DNA of 64,000 nucleotides from WTFY01 sp011523795 (GTDB taxonomy: Bacteria; Pseudomonadota; Gammaproteobacteria; UBA4575). Location: NCBI GenBank assembly GCA_965207475.1, contig OZ242278.1, positions 124,001-188,000 of the forward strand, in the 5' to 3' direction. Made by a program: the position numbers and the translations under genes. The notes below the pieces were generated by a model. The model had not been told where the DNA came from, searched no databases, and saw nothing but the letters and a program-made list of their open reading frames with translations. Below, piece after piece: positions 17,762-26,057 of the stretch. Numbering within the stretch: position 1 is the stretch's first letter; every line of letters begins with the position of its first letter.

Positions 17762-18519
17762 TGTGTGTTCGCGCGCGACTTGTAATCGCAATAATCATCT
17801 CATGCATTCTGGCTGCGTGCTCGATAGAGCCAGACAGGCCAGTCTATTACCAGTATGAAAAAAAGTATCATACAGTGCTGAAAGGAGATACCCTGTACTC
17901 GATTGCTTACCAACATGGATTAGATTACCAGCAACTGGCTGCATGGAATAAAATTGGAAAGCCGTACACAATTTTTCCGGGGCAAAAGATTCTGCTTAAG
18001 CTATCCGCCCCGTCAAAAGATCGTAGACTCAACTCAGCTACCAGAAAGAGGACTGAAGTACCTGCAGCTGCAGCAGCCACAAATCGAAAGCCAATAAAAC
18101 AGCAAACAAAAGATTCCATCAAACCATCCACCGCAGAAAAACAGGTTCAGCACGGGTGGACTTGGCCAACCAGGGGGAAAGTAATTCGGAAATTCTCTGT
18201 GAAAGGAAGAGGCAATAAAGGAATCGATATTTCAGGGAAGGTAGGCCAGGCAGTCCTTGCCGCTTCTTCAGGGAAAGTCGTATACAGTGGCAGCGGACTA
18301 CCTGGATACGGTAACCTGATCATAGTAAAACACAGTGAACAGTTTCTGAGTGCCTATGCACATAACAGCCGGTTGCTTGTCAAGGAAGGGAAAGTGGTTA
18401 CTCGTGGGCAAAAGATTGCAGAACTCGGAAGCACAGGAACAAATTCTCCCAGGCTACATTTCGAGATACGCAAGTTCGGCAAGCCTGTTGATCCGTTGCG
18501 CTATCTTCCGAAAGAATGA
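17758..18519 (+). CDS. nlpD: Lipoprotein amidase activator NlpD (LysM-LytM)
   Basis: Outer-membrane lipoprotein that in E. coli activates the cell-wall amidase AmiC at the septum. The 253 residues have a lipobox ILAAC with C21, a LysM peptidoglycan-binding domain (about 37-81), a basic/alanine linker and a LytM domain (about 135-250). The LytM metal site is degenerate: the His of HxxxD is N153 (NKGID) and the first His of HxH is R232 (RLH), as in true NlpD and unlike active M23 peptidases. It overlaps yqaA by four bases. The rpoS gene usual downstream is absent. Confidence 0.93.
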   Translation: MMCVRARLVIAIIISCILAACSIEPDRPVYYQYEKKYHTVLKGDTLYSIAYQHGLDYQQLAAWNKIGKPYTIFPGQKILLKLSAPSKDRRLNSATRKRTEVPAAAAATNRKPIKQQTKDSIKPSTAEKQVQHGWTWPTRGKVIRKFSVKGRGNKGIDISGKVGQAVLAASSGKVVYSGSGLPGYGNLIIVKHSEQFLSAYAHNSRLLVKEGKVVTRGQKIAELGSTGTNSPRLHFEIRKFGKPVDPLRYLPKE

Positions 18520-18524
18520 TGGAA

Positions 18525-18899
18525 TTAATCAGGGAATATGAAAGCAGCGGCTACTCGTCTTCCTTCTGAGACTAAGAAACCAAATGTTCTACAGACAGCT
18601 GCAGTACTCATAGTTTCAAGTCCAATGTTTTGTTTGGCGAACCAGGCCATCGTTACACCCATAGGGCAGCACATCTTTTCTCCTGTGCCAATCAGGACAA
18701 CTTCCGGTTGCAGGTCGAGCATTACAGACAGTGTACTGGGTTTGAGTTGGTGAATATGGTGTACGTTCCAGGTGGTGATCAGTCTGTCTGGACAGACAAT
18801 GAGACTTTTGGAATAAGGCTCATTGTTGATCAGTACCTGACCATTTTGATAGCCAGTAATTACAAATTCAGAATCGCTGAAGTCTCTGGTTATATCCAT
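18525..18899 (-). CDS. Mth938/NDUFAF3-domain protein
   Basis: A 124-residue protein of the Mth938 fold (DUF498/DUF598). Recognisable family elements are the central beta strand EVVLIGTGEK near residues 66-75, the following CCPM turn, and the C-terminal TFGFLVSEGRRVAAAFI, where the family typically has a loop and strand of this pattern. No catalytic role is established; eukaryotic relatives assist respiratory complex I assembly. It faces nlpD with only five bases between the two stops and occupies the place where rpoS is often found. Confidence 0.88.
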   Translation of the reverse strand: MDITRDFSDSEFVITGYQNGQVLINNEPYSKSLIVCPDRLITTWNVHHIHQLKPSTLSVMLDLQPEVVLIGTGEKMCCPMGVTMAWFAKQNIGLETMSTAAVCRTFGFLVSEGRRVAAAFIFPD

Positions 18900-19001
18900 C
18901 TATGCTACGAGTGGATGAATATAGAGTGAGCGGATATGAAATGATAACGAAGCTTGGAGTCCACGGAGTATTATACCTTGTACTGATAATGATCAGGGAA
19001 C

Positions 19002-20183
19002 TTGATGAATAATTTTGCAAGAATTTCACGTCTTCCTCCCTACGTATTTAATATCGTAAATGAGCTTAAATCCAGTGCCCGGGCTCGTGGTGAGGATATC
19101 GTTGATTTTGGCATGGGCAATCCTGACCAGCCGCCTTCGAAGCATATTTCAGAAAAACTCGCACAAGTTGTTTTGAGGGAGGACACACATCGGTATTCAC
19201 TATCTCGCGGAATCCCGAAGTTACGCAAGGCAATATCCGATTGGTACATGCGAAAATTCAACGTCGTAATTGACCCAGAGACAGAAGCCATCGTGACCAT
19301 TGGATCGAAAGAAGGCCTGGCGCATTTGGCTCTTTCAGTTGTCGGTCCAGGTGATGCAGTATTAGTACCGGATCCTGCCTATCCCATCCACCCATATGGT
19401 TGCGTAATTGCTGGAGCAGAAATTATTTATGTTCCGTTAGCAGAAGACGAAGAATTTTTTTTCGAATTGGAAAAAGCCATAAAAGGGTCTTGGCCTAAGC
19501 CAAAGATGTTGATTTTGAATTTCCCGTGTAACCCAACAACAAAATGCGTAGACTTGGCGTTCTTGGTGAAAATTGTGGAAATTGCCAAAGAACATGCGAT
19601 ATGGCTGGTCCACGATATTGCATATGCAGAAATCACTTTTGATGGTTATAAAGCCCCCTCAGTACTGCAGGTACCTGGTGCAAAAGAGATTGCAGTTGAA
19701 TTTTATTCTATGTCCAAGACATACAGTATGCCCGGCTGGAGAGTTGGGTTTATGTGTGGAAACCCTTCTCTGGTTGAGGCACTGGCACGACTGAAATCCT
19801 ATTTGGACTATGGTATTTTCACGCCTATTCAGGTTGCATCCATTACTGCCTTGGACAGTTCTCAGGATGTTATAGAAGAAGTGTGTGCAACCTACAAACA
19901 TCGACGTGATATATTGTGTGAAGGCCTGAACAATGCAGGATGGGAAGTTAAGAAGCCTATGGCTACAATGTTTGTCTGGGCCAAGATTCCCGAGCCTTAT
20001 CGTCAATTGTGCTCCCTAGAGTTCTCAAAAATATTACTGAAAGAAGCCCATGTTGCAGTGTCCCCTGGAATTGGGTTTGGTCAGCATGGCGACTCGCATG
20101 TTCGGTTTAGCTTGATAGAAAATCAGCATCGTACACGGCAAGCTGTTCGGAATATTCGGAAAATGTTGAAAAAAGGAGCTTAA
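19002..20183 (+). CDS. alaC: AlaC-like alanine/aromatic aminotransferase
   Basis: Class I PLP-dependent aminotransferase, probably an alanine-synthesising or broad-specificity enzyme. The 393-residue product carries FPCNPTT (174-180), HDIAYAE (204-210), the PLP-lysine K239 in SMSKTYSMPGWRVGF and the substrate-binding arginine near the C terminus (HVRFSL). In many proteobacteria this gene lies just before hom-thrC as here. The alaC symbol follows the overall resemblance to AlaC/YfdZ rather than AspC, and specificity is inferred. Confidence 0.88.
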   Translation: MMNNFARISRLPPYVFNIVNELKSSARARGEDIVDFGMGNPDQPPSKHISEKLAQVVLREDTHRYSLSRGIPKLRKAISDWYMRKFNVVIDPETEAIVTIGSKEGLAHLALSVVGPGDAVLVPDPAYPIHPYGCVIAGAEIIYVPLAEDEEFFFELEKAIKGSWPKPKMLILNFPCNPTTKCVDLAFLVKIVEIAKEHAIWLVHDIAYAEITFDGYKAPSVLQVPGAKEIAVEFYSMSKTYSMPGWRVGFMCGNPSLVEALARLKSYLDYGIFTPIQVASITALDSSQDVIEEVCATYKHRRDILCEGLNNAGWEVKKPMATMFVWAKIPEPYRQLCSLEFSKILLKEAHVAVSPGIGFGQHGDSHVRFSLIENQHRTRQAVRNIRKMLKKGA

Positions 20184-20440
20184 ATGCAAAGCCTGCCTAA
20201 AATATGCGCTTGTAAAGCTCTTAGCATCAGGTATCACTACACGGCAAAAGGTTCAAGCATGGATGAGTAACTACACATTTCTTACTGTAACATCCTGTGT
20301 TTGCATACTAACAAGCGTTAAAACTTTAAGGTCTGGTGAATCAAGTTAGTCTTTGAAGCTCGTTTAGGCAGGAGAATAGGGTTTGGTTTTCTTTGCAAAA
20401 CGACAAGTAGAACATCAATACATCAAGTAAAAGCTAGAAA

Positions 20441-21754
20441 ATGTTGGAAGCAGTAAAAGTCGGCGTGTTGGGGTTAGGTACAGTCGGTAGCGGTGCAGCG
20501 AGTATATTACAGCGCAACGCTGACGAAATTGCGCGCCGAGCTGGTCGAGGTATATGCATATCCATCGCATGTGTACGTGATTTAAAAAAACAGCGCGACT
20601 GTGATATTGCCGGTATGACGCTTACTGCTGACCCTGAAAAAGTAGTAAGTGACCCAGACGTCAAAATAGTACTGGAACTGATGGGTGGGACAGATGACGC
20701 ACTTAAACTGGTACTCATGGCCATAGACCATGGAAAGCATGTAGTGACGGCAAATAAAGCTCTAATCGCGTTTCATGGCAATGAAATTTTTCAACGCGCA
20801 CAAGACAAAGGTGTAGCGGTTGCATTCGAAGCGGCAGTTGCAGGCGGAATACCTATCATCAAGACATTGCGTGAAGGCCTGGCCGCAAATGCCATACTAT
20901 GGCTTGCAGGAGTAATCAATGGCACCGGGAACTTTATTTTAACCGAGATGTGCGATAAAGGCAGGGATTTTGATGAAGTGCTTAAGGAAGCCCAGCGGCT
21001 TGGTTATGCTGAAGCAGACCCTAGCTTTGACATTCAGGGGACTGATGCTGCCCACAAGCTGACGATACTTGCATCTGTTGCATTTGGAGTCCCCTTGCAG
21101 TTTGAAAAAGTACATACCGAGGGAATTACTGGGATCTCTGGTATTGACGTCGCATATGCATCGGAGCTGGGGTATAGAATCAAACACTTGGGGATCGCAA
21201 GACGCACTGACTCTGGACTTGAACTCAGGGTACATCCTGCCTTGATTCCTTGCAGTAAACTGATTGCCAATGTGGATGGAGTTATGAATGCAGTTATAGT
21301 CAAGGCGGATGCCTTGGGACAAAGTCTGTATTATGGTCCAGGTGCTGGAGCTGAGCCTACAGGCTCAGCTGTTGTGGCCGATTTAGTAGACGTTGTGCGG
21401 GCGCTCACAACTGACCCGGAAAATCGCGTGCCGCATTTGGCATTTCAGCCTGATTCGTTATCTGACATACCGGTCCTGTCAATAGATGAAGTTTACGCTG
21501 CGTATTACCTGCGCATACATGTTTTAGACCGCCCCGGAGTGCTGGCAGATGTTACAAGGATATTTGCTGCTCATAAAATTAGTATTGAAGCTATCATCCA
21601 AAAGGAGCAGGACGCTAGAGCTGCCAGTGTGCCGATTATCATTCTTACGCATCGCGTGAATGAGAAGAACATGAAAGGCGCAATTGCAGAGATTGAAGAG
21701 CTGGATGTTGTTACGAGCAGGATTACCTTGATTCGATTGGAAACACTTATTTGA
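20441..21754 (+). CDS. hom: Homoserine dehydrogenase
   Basis: NAD(P)H-dependent reduction of aspartate semialdehyde to homoserine, a branch-point step toward threonine and methionine. The 437-residue protein has the Rossmann motif GLGTVGSG (11-18), TANKALIA (103-110), the GVINGTGNFIL block, the catalytic-domain signature EADPSFDIQGTDAAHK (about 196-211), and a C-terminal ACT domain (about 352-430; RIHVLDRPGVLADVTRIFA). The ACT domain implies allosteric control, commonly by threonine. thrC follows after 13 bases and a 257-base leader precedes it; no leader peptide attenuator was recognised. Confidence 0.96.
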   Translation: MLEAVKVGVLGLGTVGSGAASILQRNADEIARRAGRGICISIACVRDLKKQRDCDIAGMTLTADPEKVVSDPDVKIVLELMGGTDDALKLVLMAIDHGKHVVTANKALIAFHGNEIFQRAQDKGVAVAFEAAVAGGIPIIKTLREGLAANAILWLAGVINGTGNFILTEMCDKGRDFDEVLKEAQRLGYAEADPSFDIQGTDAAHKLTILASVAFGVPLQFEKVHTEGITGISGIDVAYASELGYRIKHLGIARRTDSGLELRVHPALIPCSKLIANVDGVMNAVIVKADALGQSLYYGPGAGAEPTGSAVVADLVDVVRALTTDPENRVPHLAFQPDSLSDIPVLSIDEVYAAYYLRIHVLDRPGVLADVTRIFAAHKISIEAIIQKEQDARAASVPIIILTHRVNEKNMKGAIAEIEELDVVTSRITLIRLETLI

Positions 21755-21767
21755 ATGATTTTGTGAT

Positions 21768-22904
21768 ATGGATGCGGGTTCATACACTGGTCTGATAGAA
21801 AGGTATCGTTCGGTATTACCCTTGCCCGAGGATTGCAGGGTTATCAGCCTTCATGAAGGGAATACACCGCTTGTCCGATGCCTAAATCTTGACACCGTCA
21901 ACAGGAAAGAAATCAAGCTGTATCTGAAGCTTGAAGGCATGAACCCTACTGGGTCATTCAAAGACAGAGGAATGACCGTTGCGATCACACGGGCTGTATC
22001 GGAAGGGTGTCATGCTGTGATTTGTGCTTCAACAGGAAACACGTCAGCTTCTGCTGCTGCCTACGCGGCTAGGGCAGGAATCAAAGCTTTCGTGCTTATA
22101 CCGGAAGGCAATATTGCAATGGGTAAGCTCGCGCAGGCGATGATGCATGGAGCCATCATATTGCAGATTCGTGGCAATTTTGATGATGGCATGTCCCTGG
22201 TGAGGAAAGTTGCCGATGAAACTCCTGTCAAAATTGTAAATTCGATTAATCCTTACCGTTTGCAGGGTCAGAAAACTGCCTCATACGAGATCGTGGAAGC
22301 ATTGGGAAGTGCGCCGGATTTTCATTGTCTCCCGGTAGGTAATGCTGGGAATATATCTGCACATTGGGTAGGGTATTCCGAACTTGCCGCTGAGAACAAT
22401 CAAAATGTCACACAGGCCTGTGGTTTTTGTAATGGCGACTGTACATTTATTTCTCTACCGAAAGTAACATCAAAGCCCAAGATGCTAGGTTACCAAGCAT
22501 CAGGTGCTGCGCCATTCATCACTGGCAAAGTAGTTGAAAAGCCTCAAACAGTTGCTACAGCAATTCGTATTGGTAACCCGCAAAGCTGGGATTTTGCTCA
22601 AGCTGCGATAAATGAATCAAATGGGTGGTTTCGATCATTCTCTGACGAGCAGATTTTGAATACACAAAAACTGCTGGCAGCAAGTGAGGGAATATTTTGT
22701 GAGCCAGCTTCTGCTACTTCGGTTACGGGCGCGCTGCATGACATCGAGTCAGGCAATGTGCCGGATGGTAGCACTGTAGTATGTACCTTGACAGGGCATG
22801 GACTGAAGGACCCAGATATCGCTATCAAGCAGTGTCATGCTAGGCTTGAGACTATCGATGCAGATTTGGATTCAGTAAGACGGTCGATACTGGATGACTT
22901 GTAA
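21768..22904 (+). CDS. thrC: Threonine synthase
   Basis: PLP enzyme converting O-phosphohomoserine to threonine. At 378 residues it is the short bacterial form. It shows GSFKDRGM with PLP-lysine K65, STGNTSASAAAYAARAG, the phosphate-binding glycine-rich loop VGNAGNISAHW, and LTGHGLKD near the C terminus. It lies 13 bases after hom on the same strand, forming a hom-thrC operon; thrB is not in the window. Confidence 0.95.
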   Translation: MDAGSYTGLIERYRSVLPLPEDCRVISLHEGNTPLVRCLNLDTVNRKEIKLYLKLEGMNPTGSFKDRGMTVAITRAVSEGCHAVICASTGNTSASAAAYAARAGIKAFVLIPEGNIAMGKLAQAMMHGAIILQIRGNFDDGMSLVRKVADETPVKIVNSINPYRLQGQKTASYEIVEALGSAPDFHCLPVGNAGNISAHWVGYSELAAENNQNVTQACGFCNGDCTFISLPKVTSKPKMLGYQASGAAPFITGKVVEKPQTVATAIRIGNPQSWDFAQAAINESNGWFRSFSDEQILNTQKLLAASEGIFCEPASATSVTGALHDIESGNVPDGSTVVCTLTGHGLKDPDIAIKQCHARLETIDADLDSVRRSILDDL

Positions 22905-23232
22905 CGACATCGTTATTCTCTAGCAGGATCTGTAGTTACAGCTGTGGTGAATAGTCTCTTGAAAGGGTTAGTTTCATTCTCAGAAGCTGATAGTATTACG
23001 AGTCGAGAATTTTGTTGCAAAATCAATTTGGTGGAGAAATACATAGTCGGTAATTAGGAATTCGGACAGTCTTACTTGGTTAGCAGGTAGTTCTGGAACT
23101 GTATATTGTTTGGTGTAAACAGTGTGTTGCTGGGATTCTCTGCATAATTTCTGGATACAATCATTTTACGAAGTCTACCAAAACCGGATCTTCCTACAAA
23201 TACAGCAATTCAGAGCATCTGGTGAGGTTTAA
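22905..23232 (+). other. Leader region before the signalling operon
   Basis: About 328 bases between thrC and the response-regulator gene. No ORF, hairpin terminator or repeated motif stands out. It should contain the promoter of the operon starting at 23233, but no consensus promoter can be assigned with confidence. Confidence 0.4.
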
Positions 23233-24390
23233 GTGAAAGATAATACTGTACGAATACTAGTAGTTGATGACGAAGTAGATTTGCAGGAACTCATGTTGCA
23301 GAAAATGCGGCGGGAAATACGTCGCAGTCAATACGAGTTTGAATTTGCACACAATGGAGCTGAAGCATTAGAGCTTCTTCGCAAAGACAGCGGATTTGAT
23401 ATTGTTTTATCAGATATCAACATGCCCGTTATGGATGGGTTGACAATGCTGGCGCAAATTTCCGAGGTAAATCCTGATATTCGAGCGGTAATGGTTTCTG
23501 CATATGGAGATATGGACAATATTCGTACTGCAATGAACCGTGGTGCATTTGATTTTGTCACGAAACCAATAGATTTCACTGATCTAAAAGTTACGATAGA
23601 GCGCACGGTGGATAACCTCAAGCTTTGGCGAGAGGCACTTGAAACTCGTGACAAGCTGATTGCTCTCCAGAACGAGTTAGGTGTGGCACGGAGAATGCAG
23701 CAGAGTATTCTTCCTACAACCTTCCCAACCAAGAAAGAGTTTGACATGTATGCCAGCATGGTGCCGGCTCGTTCTGTAGGAGGAGATTTCTTCGATATAT
23801 ATGAATTTACTGACGGAAGGGTTGGTGTGGTTATTGCCGACGTTTCGGATAAGGGAGTACCTGCTGCAATGTTTATGATGGCTAGCCGTACATTGTTGAA
23901 GGCGTGTGCTGCAACTTCCGGGTCTCCTTCTTCTGTTCTCAGCCAAGTGAATAAGATGCTGTCAGAGGACAATGATGCCATGACGTTTGTGACACTTCTA
24001 TATGGCATATATGACCCGAATACTAAAGAACTTGTTTACTCGAACGGTGGGCATAATCCTCCAATCATAGTTAAGCCGGATATGTCTATTGGGCTGCTAG
24101 AAACAACAGGTGGTATCGCACTTGGTGTAGCAGATGATTTTGAGTACCAAGAAAATACTGTTGTCCTTGAGTCTGGCTCTATGATTGTGTTTTACACAGA
24201 CGGAGTATCCGAGGCTGAAAAATCGGATAGCGAACTGTTTGAGATGGAAAGGTTTTGCCAGATTTTCCGGGACGGCACTTTTGGAGATGCTAAAGAAGTG
24301 ACCGATATGGTTTTTAATTCTGTCCGGAAATTTGTGGGCGATAGTCCTCAGTCTGATGATATAACGTGCCTCGTGTTACGTGTTACTTGA
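23233..24390 (+). CDS. Response regulator fused to PP2C/SpoIIE phosphatase
   Basis: Two-domain RsbU/HsbR-like output protein of 385 residues. The receiver domain (1-125) has acidic pair D12/D13, phospho-acceptor D61 (LSDINMP), and K111 (FVTKP). A short coiled linker (about 125-165) leads to a PPM/SpoIIE phosphatase with the metal aspartates in GGDFFDI, IADVSDKG and DGVSEAE, plus NGGHNPP and QSDDITC. The start is GTG at 23233. Phosphorylation by the kinase encoded downstream would be expected to alter phosphatase activity on STAS proteins. The anti-sigma-like gene begins only a few bases after its stop. Confidence 0.93.
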   Translation: MKDNTVRILVVDDEVDLQELMLQKMRREIRRSQYEFEFAHNGAEALELLRKDSGFDIVLSDINMPVMDGLTMLAQISEVNPDIRAVMVSAYGDMDNIRTAMNRGAFDFVTKPIDFTDLKVTIERTVDNLKLWREALETRDKLIALQNELGVARRMQQSILPTTFPTKKEFDMYASMVPARSVGGDFFDIYEFTDGRVGVVIADVSDKGVPAAMFMMASRTLLKACAATSGSPSSVLSQVNKMLSEDNDAMTFVTLLYGIYDPNTKELVYSNGGHNPPIIVKPDMSIGLLETTGGIALGVADDFEYQENTVVLESGSMIVFYTDGVSEAEKSDSELFEMERFCQIFRDGTFGDAKEVTDMVFNSVRKFVGDSPQSDDITCLVLRVT

Positions 24391-24393
24391 TAC

Positions 24394-24825
24394 TTGGATG
24401 AAAGCATGCAAGGTTTCCGCAAAGTAATCGTACCTAACCGTCTAGAAGAAATACGGACGATTGAAATTGTGCTTGCAGAATTTGCTGACGAACAGGAACT
24501 TCCTCCTGAAGCGTTGTTTCAAATTCAACTCTCCTTGGAGGAAATTTTTACTAATGTTGTGAGTTATGCGCACGATGATAACCAAGAGCATGATGTGGAA
24601 ATTGTACTTTCAAAAGATGGAAAAGCCGTAACGGTTGAGATTATCGATGATGGGCTTCCATTTGATCCGCTGAAAGATGCTCCTGAGCTAGATGTTGATA
24701 GTTCGCTTGAAGATCGTGGTATTGGCGGGGCAGGAATACGATTGGTGCGGCAAATGATGTCAGAACTGAATTACAAACGTGATAATGCCAGAAATCATTT
24801 GGTGATGGTTAAGAAACTACCTTGA
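24394..24825 (+). CDS. RsbW-like anti-sigma serine kinase (HATPase_c_2)
   Basis: A 143-residue GHKL-fold ATPase of the RsbW/SpoIIAB type. It has an N-box LSLEEIFTNVVSYAHDD (around 50-66), an ADP-contacting EIIDDGLPFDP (about 88-98), and a glycine motif RGIGGAGIRLVRQMM (about 112-126). Such proteins phosphorylate STAS antagonists and often bind a sigma factor. Translation may begin at TTG 24394 or ATG 24406; no clear ribosome site decides. It sits between the PP2C phosphatase gene and a binding-protein gene in one operon, giving opposed kinase and phosphatase functions. Confidence 0.88.
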   Translation: MDESMQGFRKVIVPNRLEEIRTIEIVLAEFADEQELPPEALFQIQLSLEEIFTNVVSYAHDDNQEHDVEIVLSKDGKAVTVEIIDDGLPFDPLKDAPELDVDSSLEDRGIGGAGIRLVRQMMSELNYKRDNARNHLVMVKKLP

Positions 24826-24835
24826 TTGAAAATAC

Positions 24836-26038
24836 ATGAGCAGGCTCTTAATTAAGAAAGCATTTGCCTTTTTTATTGTGGGAGCTTTTGCAAGTGTTGC
24901 GTCTGGCGAAGTAAAGGAAAAAATCACTGTTTCCCCGGGTGTGTCTAGTGAGCGCATCCTGTTTGGGCAGTCAGCTGCATTCAGCGGCCCAGCTGCTGAA
25001 CTGGGTAGAAGCATGCGGACTGGCATACTTGCAGCATTTAAACAGGTTAATGATAGGGGTGGGATAAATGGACGTTATCTGGAACTACAATCCCTGGATG
25101 ATGCATACGAGCCAGAAGCTGCAATTCTAAACACTCAACAACTGATAGACATAGGTGTATTCGCACTCATTGGTGCAGTCGGTACACCGACCTCGCAATC
25201 AGCAGTGCCTGTGGCTGAGGCAAATGATGTACCCTACATTGCACCTATGACTGGAGCAGAATACCTGCGCAATTCCGCTCGTCGAACTGTCATCAACCTT
25301 CGTGCCTCATACTATCAAGAAACCGAAGAGATGGTTGAGCGATTGACGACTGACCTTGGCATCAAGCGAATTGCTGTACTTTACCAGAATGATTCGTTTG
25401 GCCTTGCAGGACTGCACGGAGTATTGAATGCGCTTGCGCGTCGCAATCTTTATGCTGTTGGCATGGGAGTGTTCCCCCGAAATACGGTAGCAGTCAAAAC
25501 TGCGCTTATCGACCTGCGTGCGAACAAACCGGAAGCGATTATCATCGTTGGTCCTTACAAGCCTACTGCCACATTTATCAAGTGGGCCCGTCGCCTGGAC
25601 ATGAATCCTGTTTTCATGACACTTTCATTTGTAGGAAGTAATGCGCTGGCTGTTGAGTTAGGAGACCAAGGGTCTGGAGTACTGGTTACCCAGGTGGTTC
25701 CATTTCCAACAGGTAATACGCATGCATCTTTATCGTATCGAGCTGCATTAAAAGCGTATGAAGCGAAAGCGAGCCCTGGGTTTATATCATTTGAAGGATA
25801 TTTGGCAGGGCGACTTGCGATATATGTAGCAGAGCAGTGTGGCGAGCAAGTTGACCGAAAATGTATTGATGACGTACTGAGAACAGGAAAGGATATCAGT
25901 CTTGACGGCTTTATTTTGAGATATGGCTTGAACGATAACCAGGGTTCAGATCGTGTGTTTTTGACAGTCATAGACTCTGATGGCCAGTATGCGCCAATTA
26001 CTACTCTAGATTCCGTACCATCGTTGGCAAAACATTAG
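24836..26038 (+). CDS. Periplasmic amino-acid/amide-type binding protein
   Basis: A 400-residue solute-binding protein of the LivJ/Peripla_BP_6 family. A signal peptide (about 1-24, cleavage near ASG) precedes mature domain features: ILFGQSAAFSGPAAELG, GGINGR, DDAYEPEAA, the IGAVGTPTS loop and IAVLYQNDSFG. There are no ABC permease or ATPase genes nearby. It is instead followed 19 bases later by a membrane sensor kinase, so a sensory role as a ligand-presenting partner (compare TorT with TorS) is inferred. The ligand is unknown. Confidence 0.85.
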   Translation: MSRLLIKKAFAFFIVGAFASVASGEVKEKITVSPGVSSERILFGQSAAFSGPAAELGRSMRTGILAAFKQVNDRGGINGRYLELQSLDDAYEPEAAILNTQQLIDIGVFALIGAVGTPTSQSAVPVAEANDVPYIAPMTGAEYLRNSARRTVINLRASYYQETEEMVERLTTDLGIKRIAVLYQNDSFGLAGLHGVLNALARRNLYAVGMGVFPRNTVAVKTALIDLRANKPEAIIIVGPYKPTATFIKWARRLDMNPVFMTLSFVGSNALAVELGDQGSGVLVTQVVPFPTGNTHASLSYRAALKAYEAKASPGFISFEGYLAGRLAIYVAEQCGEQVDRKCIDDVLRTGKDISLDGFILRYGLNDNQGSDRVFLTVIDSDGQYAPITTLDSVPSLAKH

Positions 26039-26057
26039 CCTACGCAACGAGATTAAG

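Noticed and set aside
17758..18519. Active M23 peptidase reading of the NlpD LytM domain
   Set aside because: Two metal-binding histidines are replaced (N153 and R232), so it matches the inactive activator type.
23328..24008. 226-codon open frame antisense to the receiver-PP2C gene
   Set aside because: Serine- and isoleucine-rich shadow of a real gene with complete catalytic motifs on the other strand.
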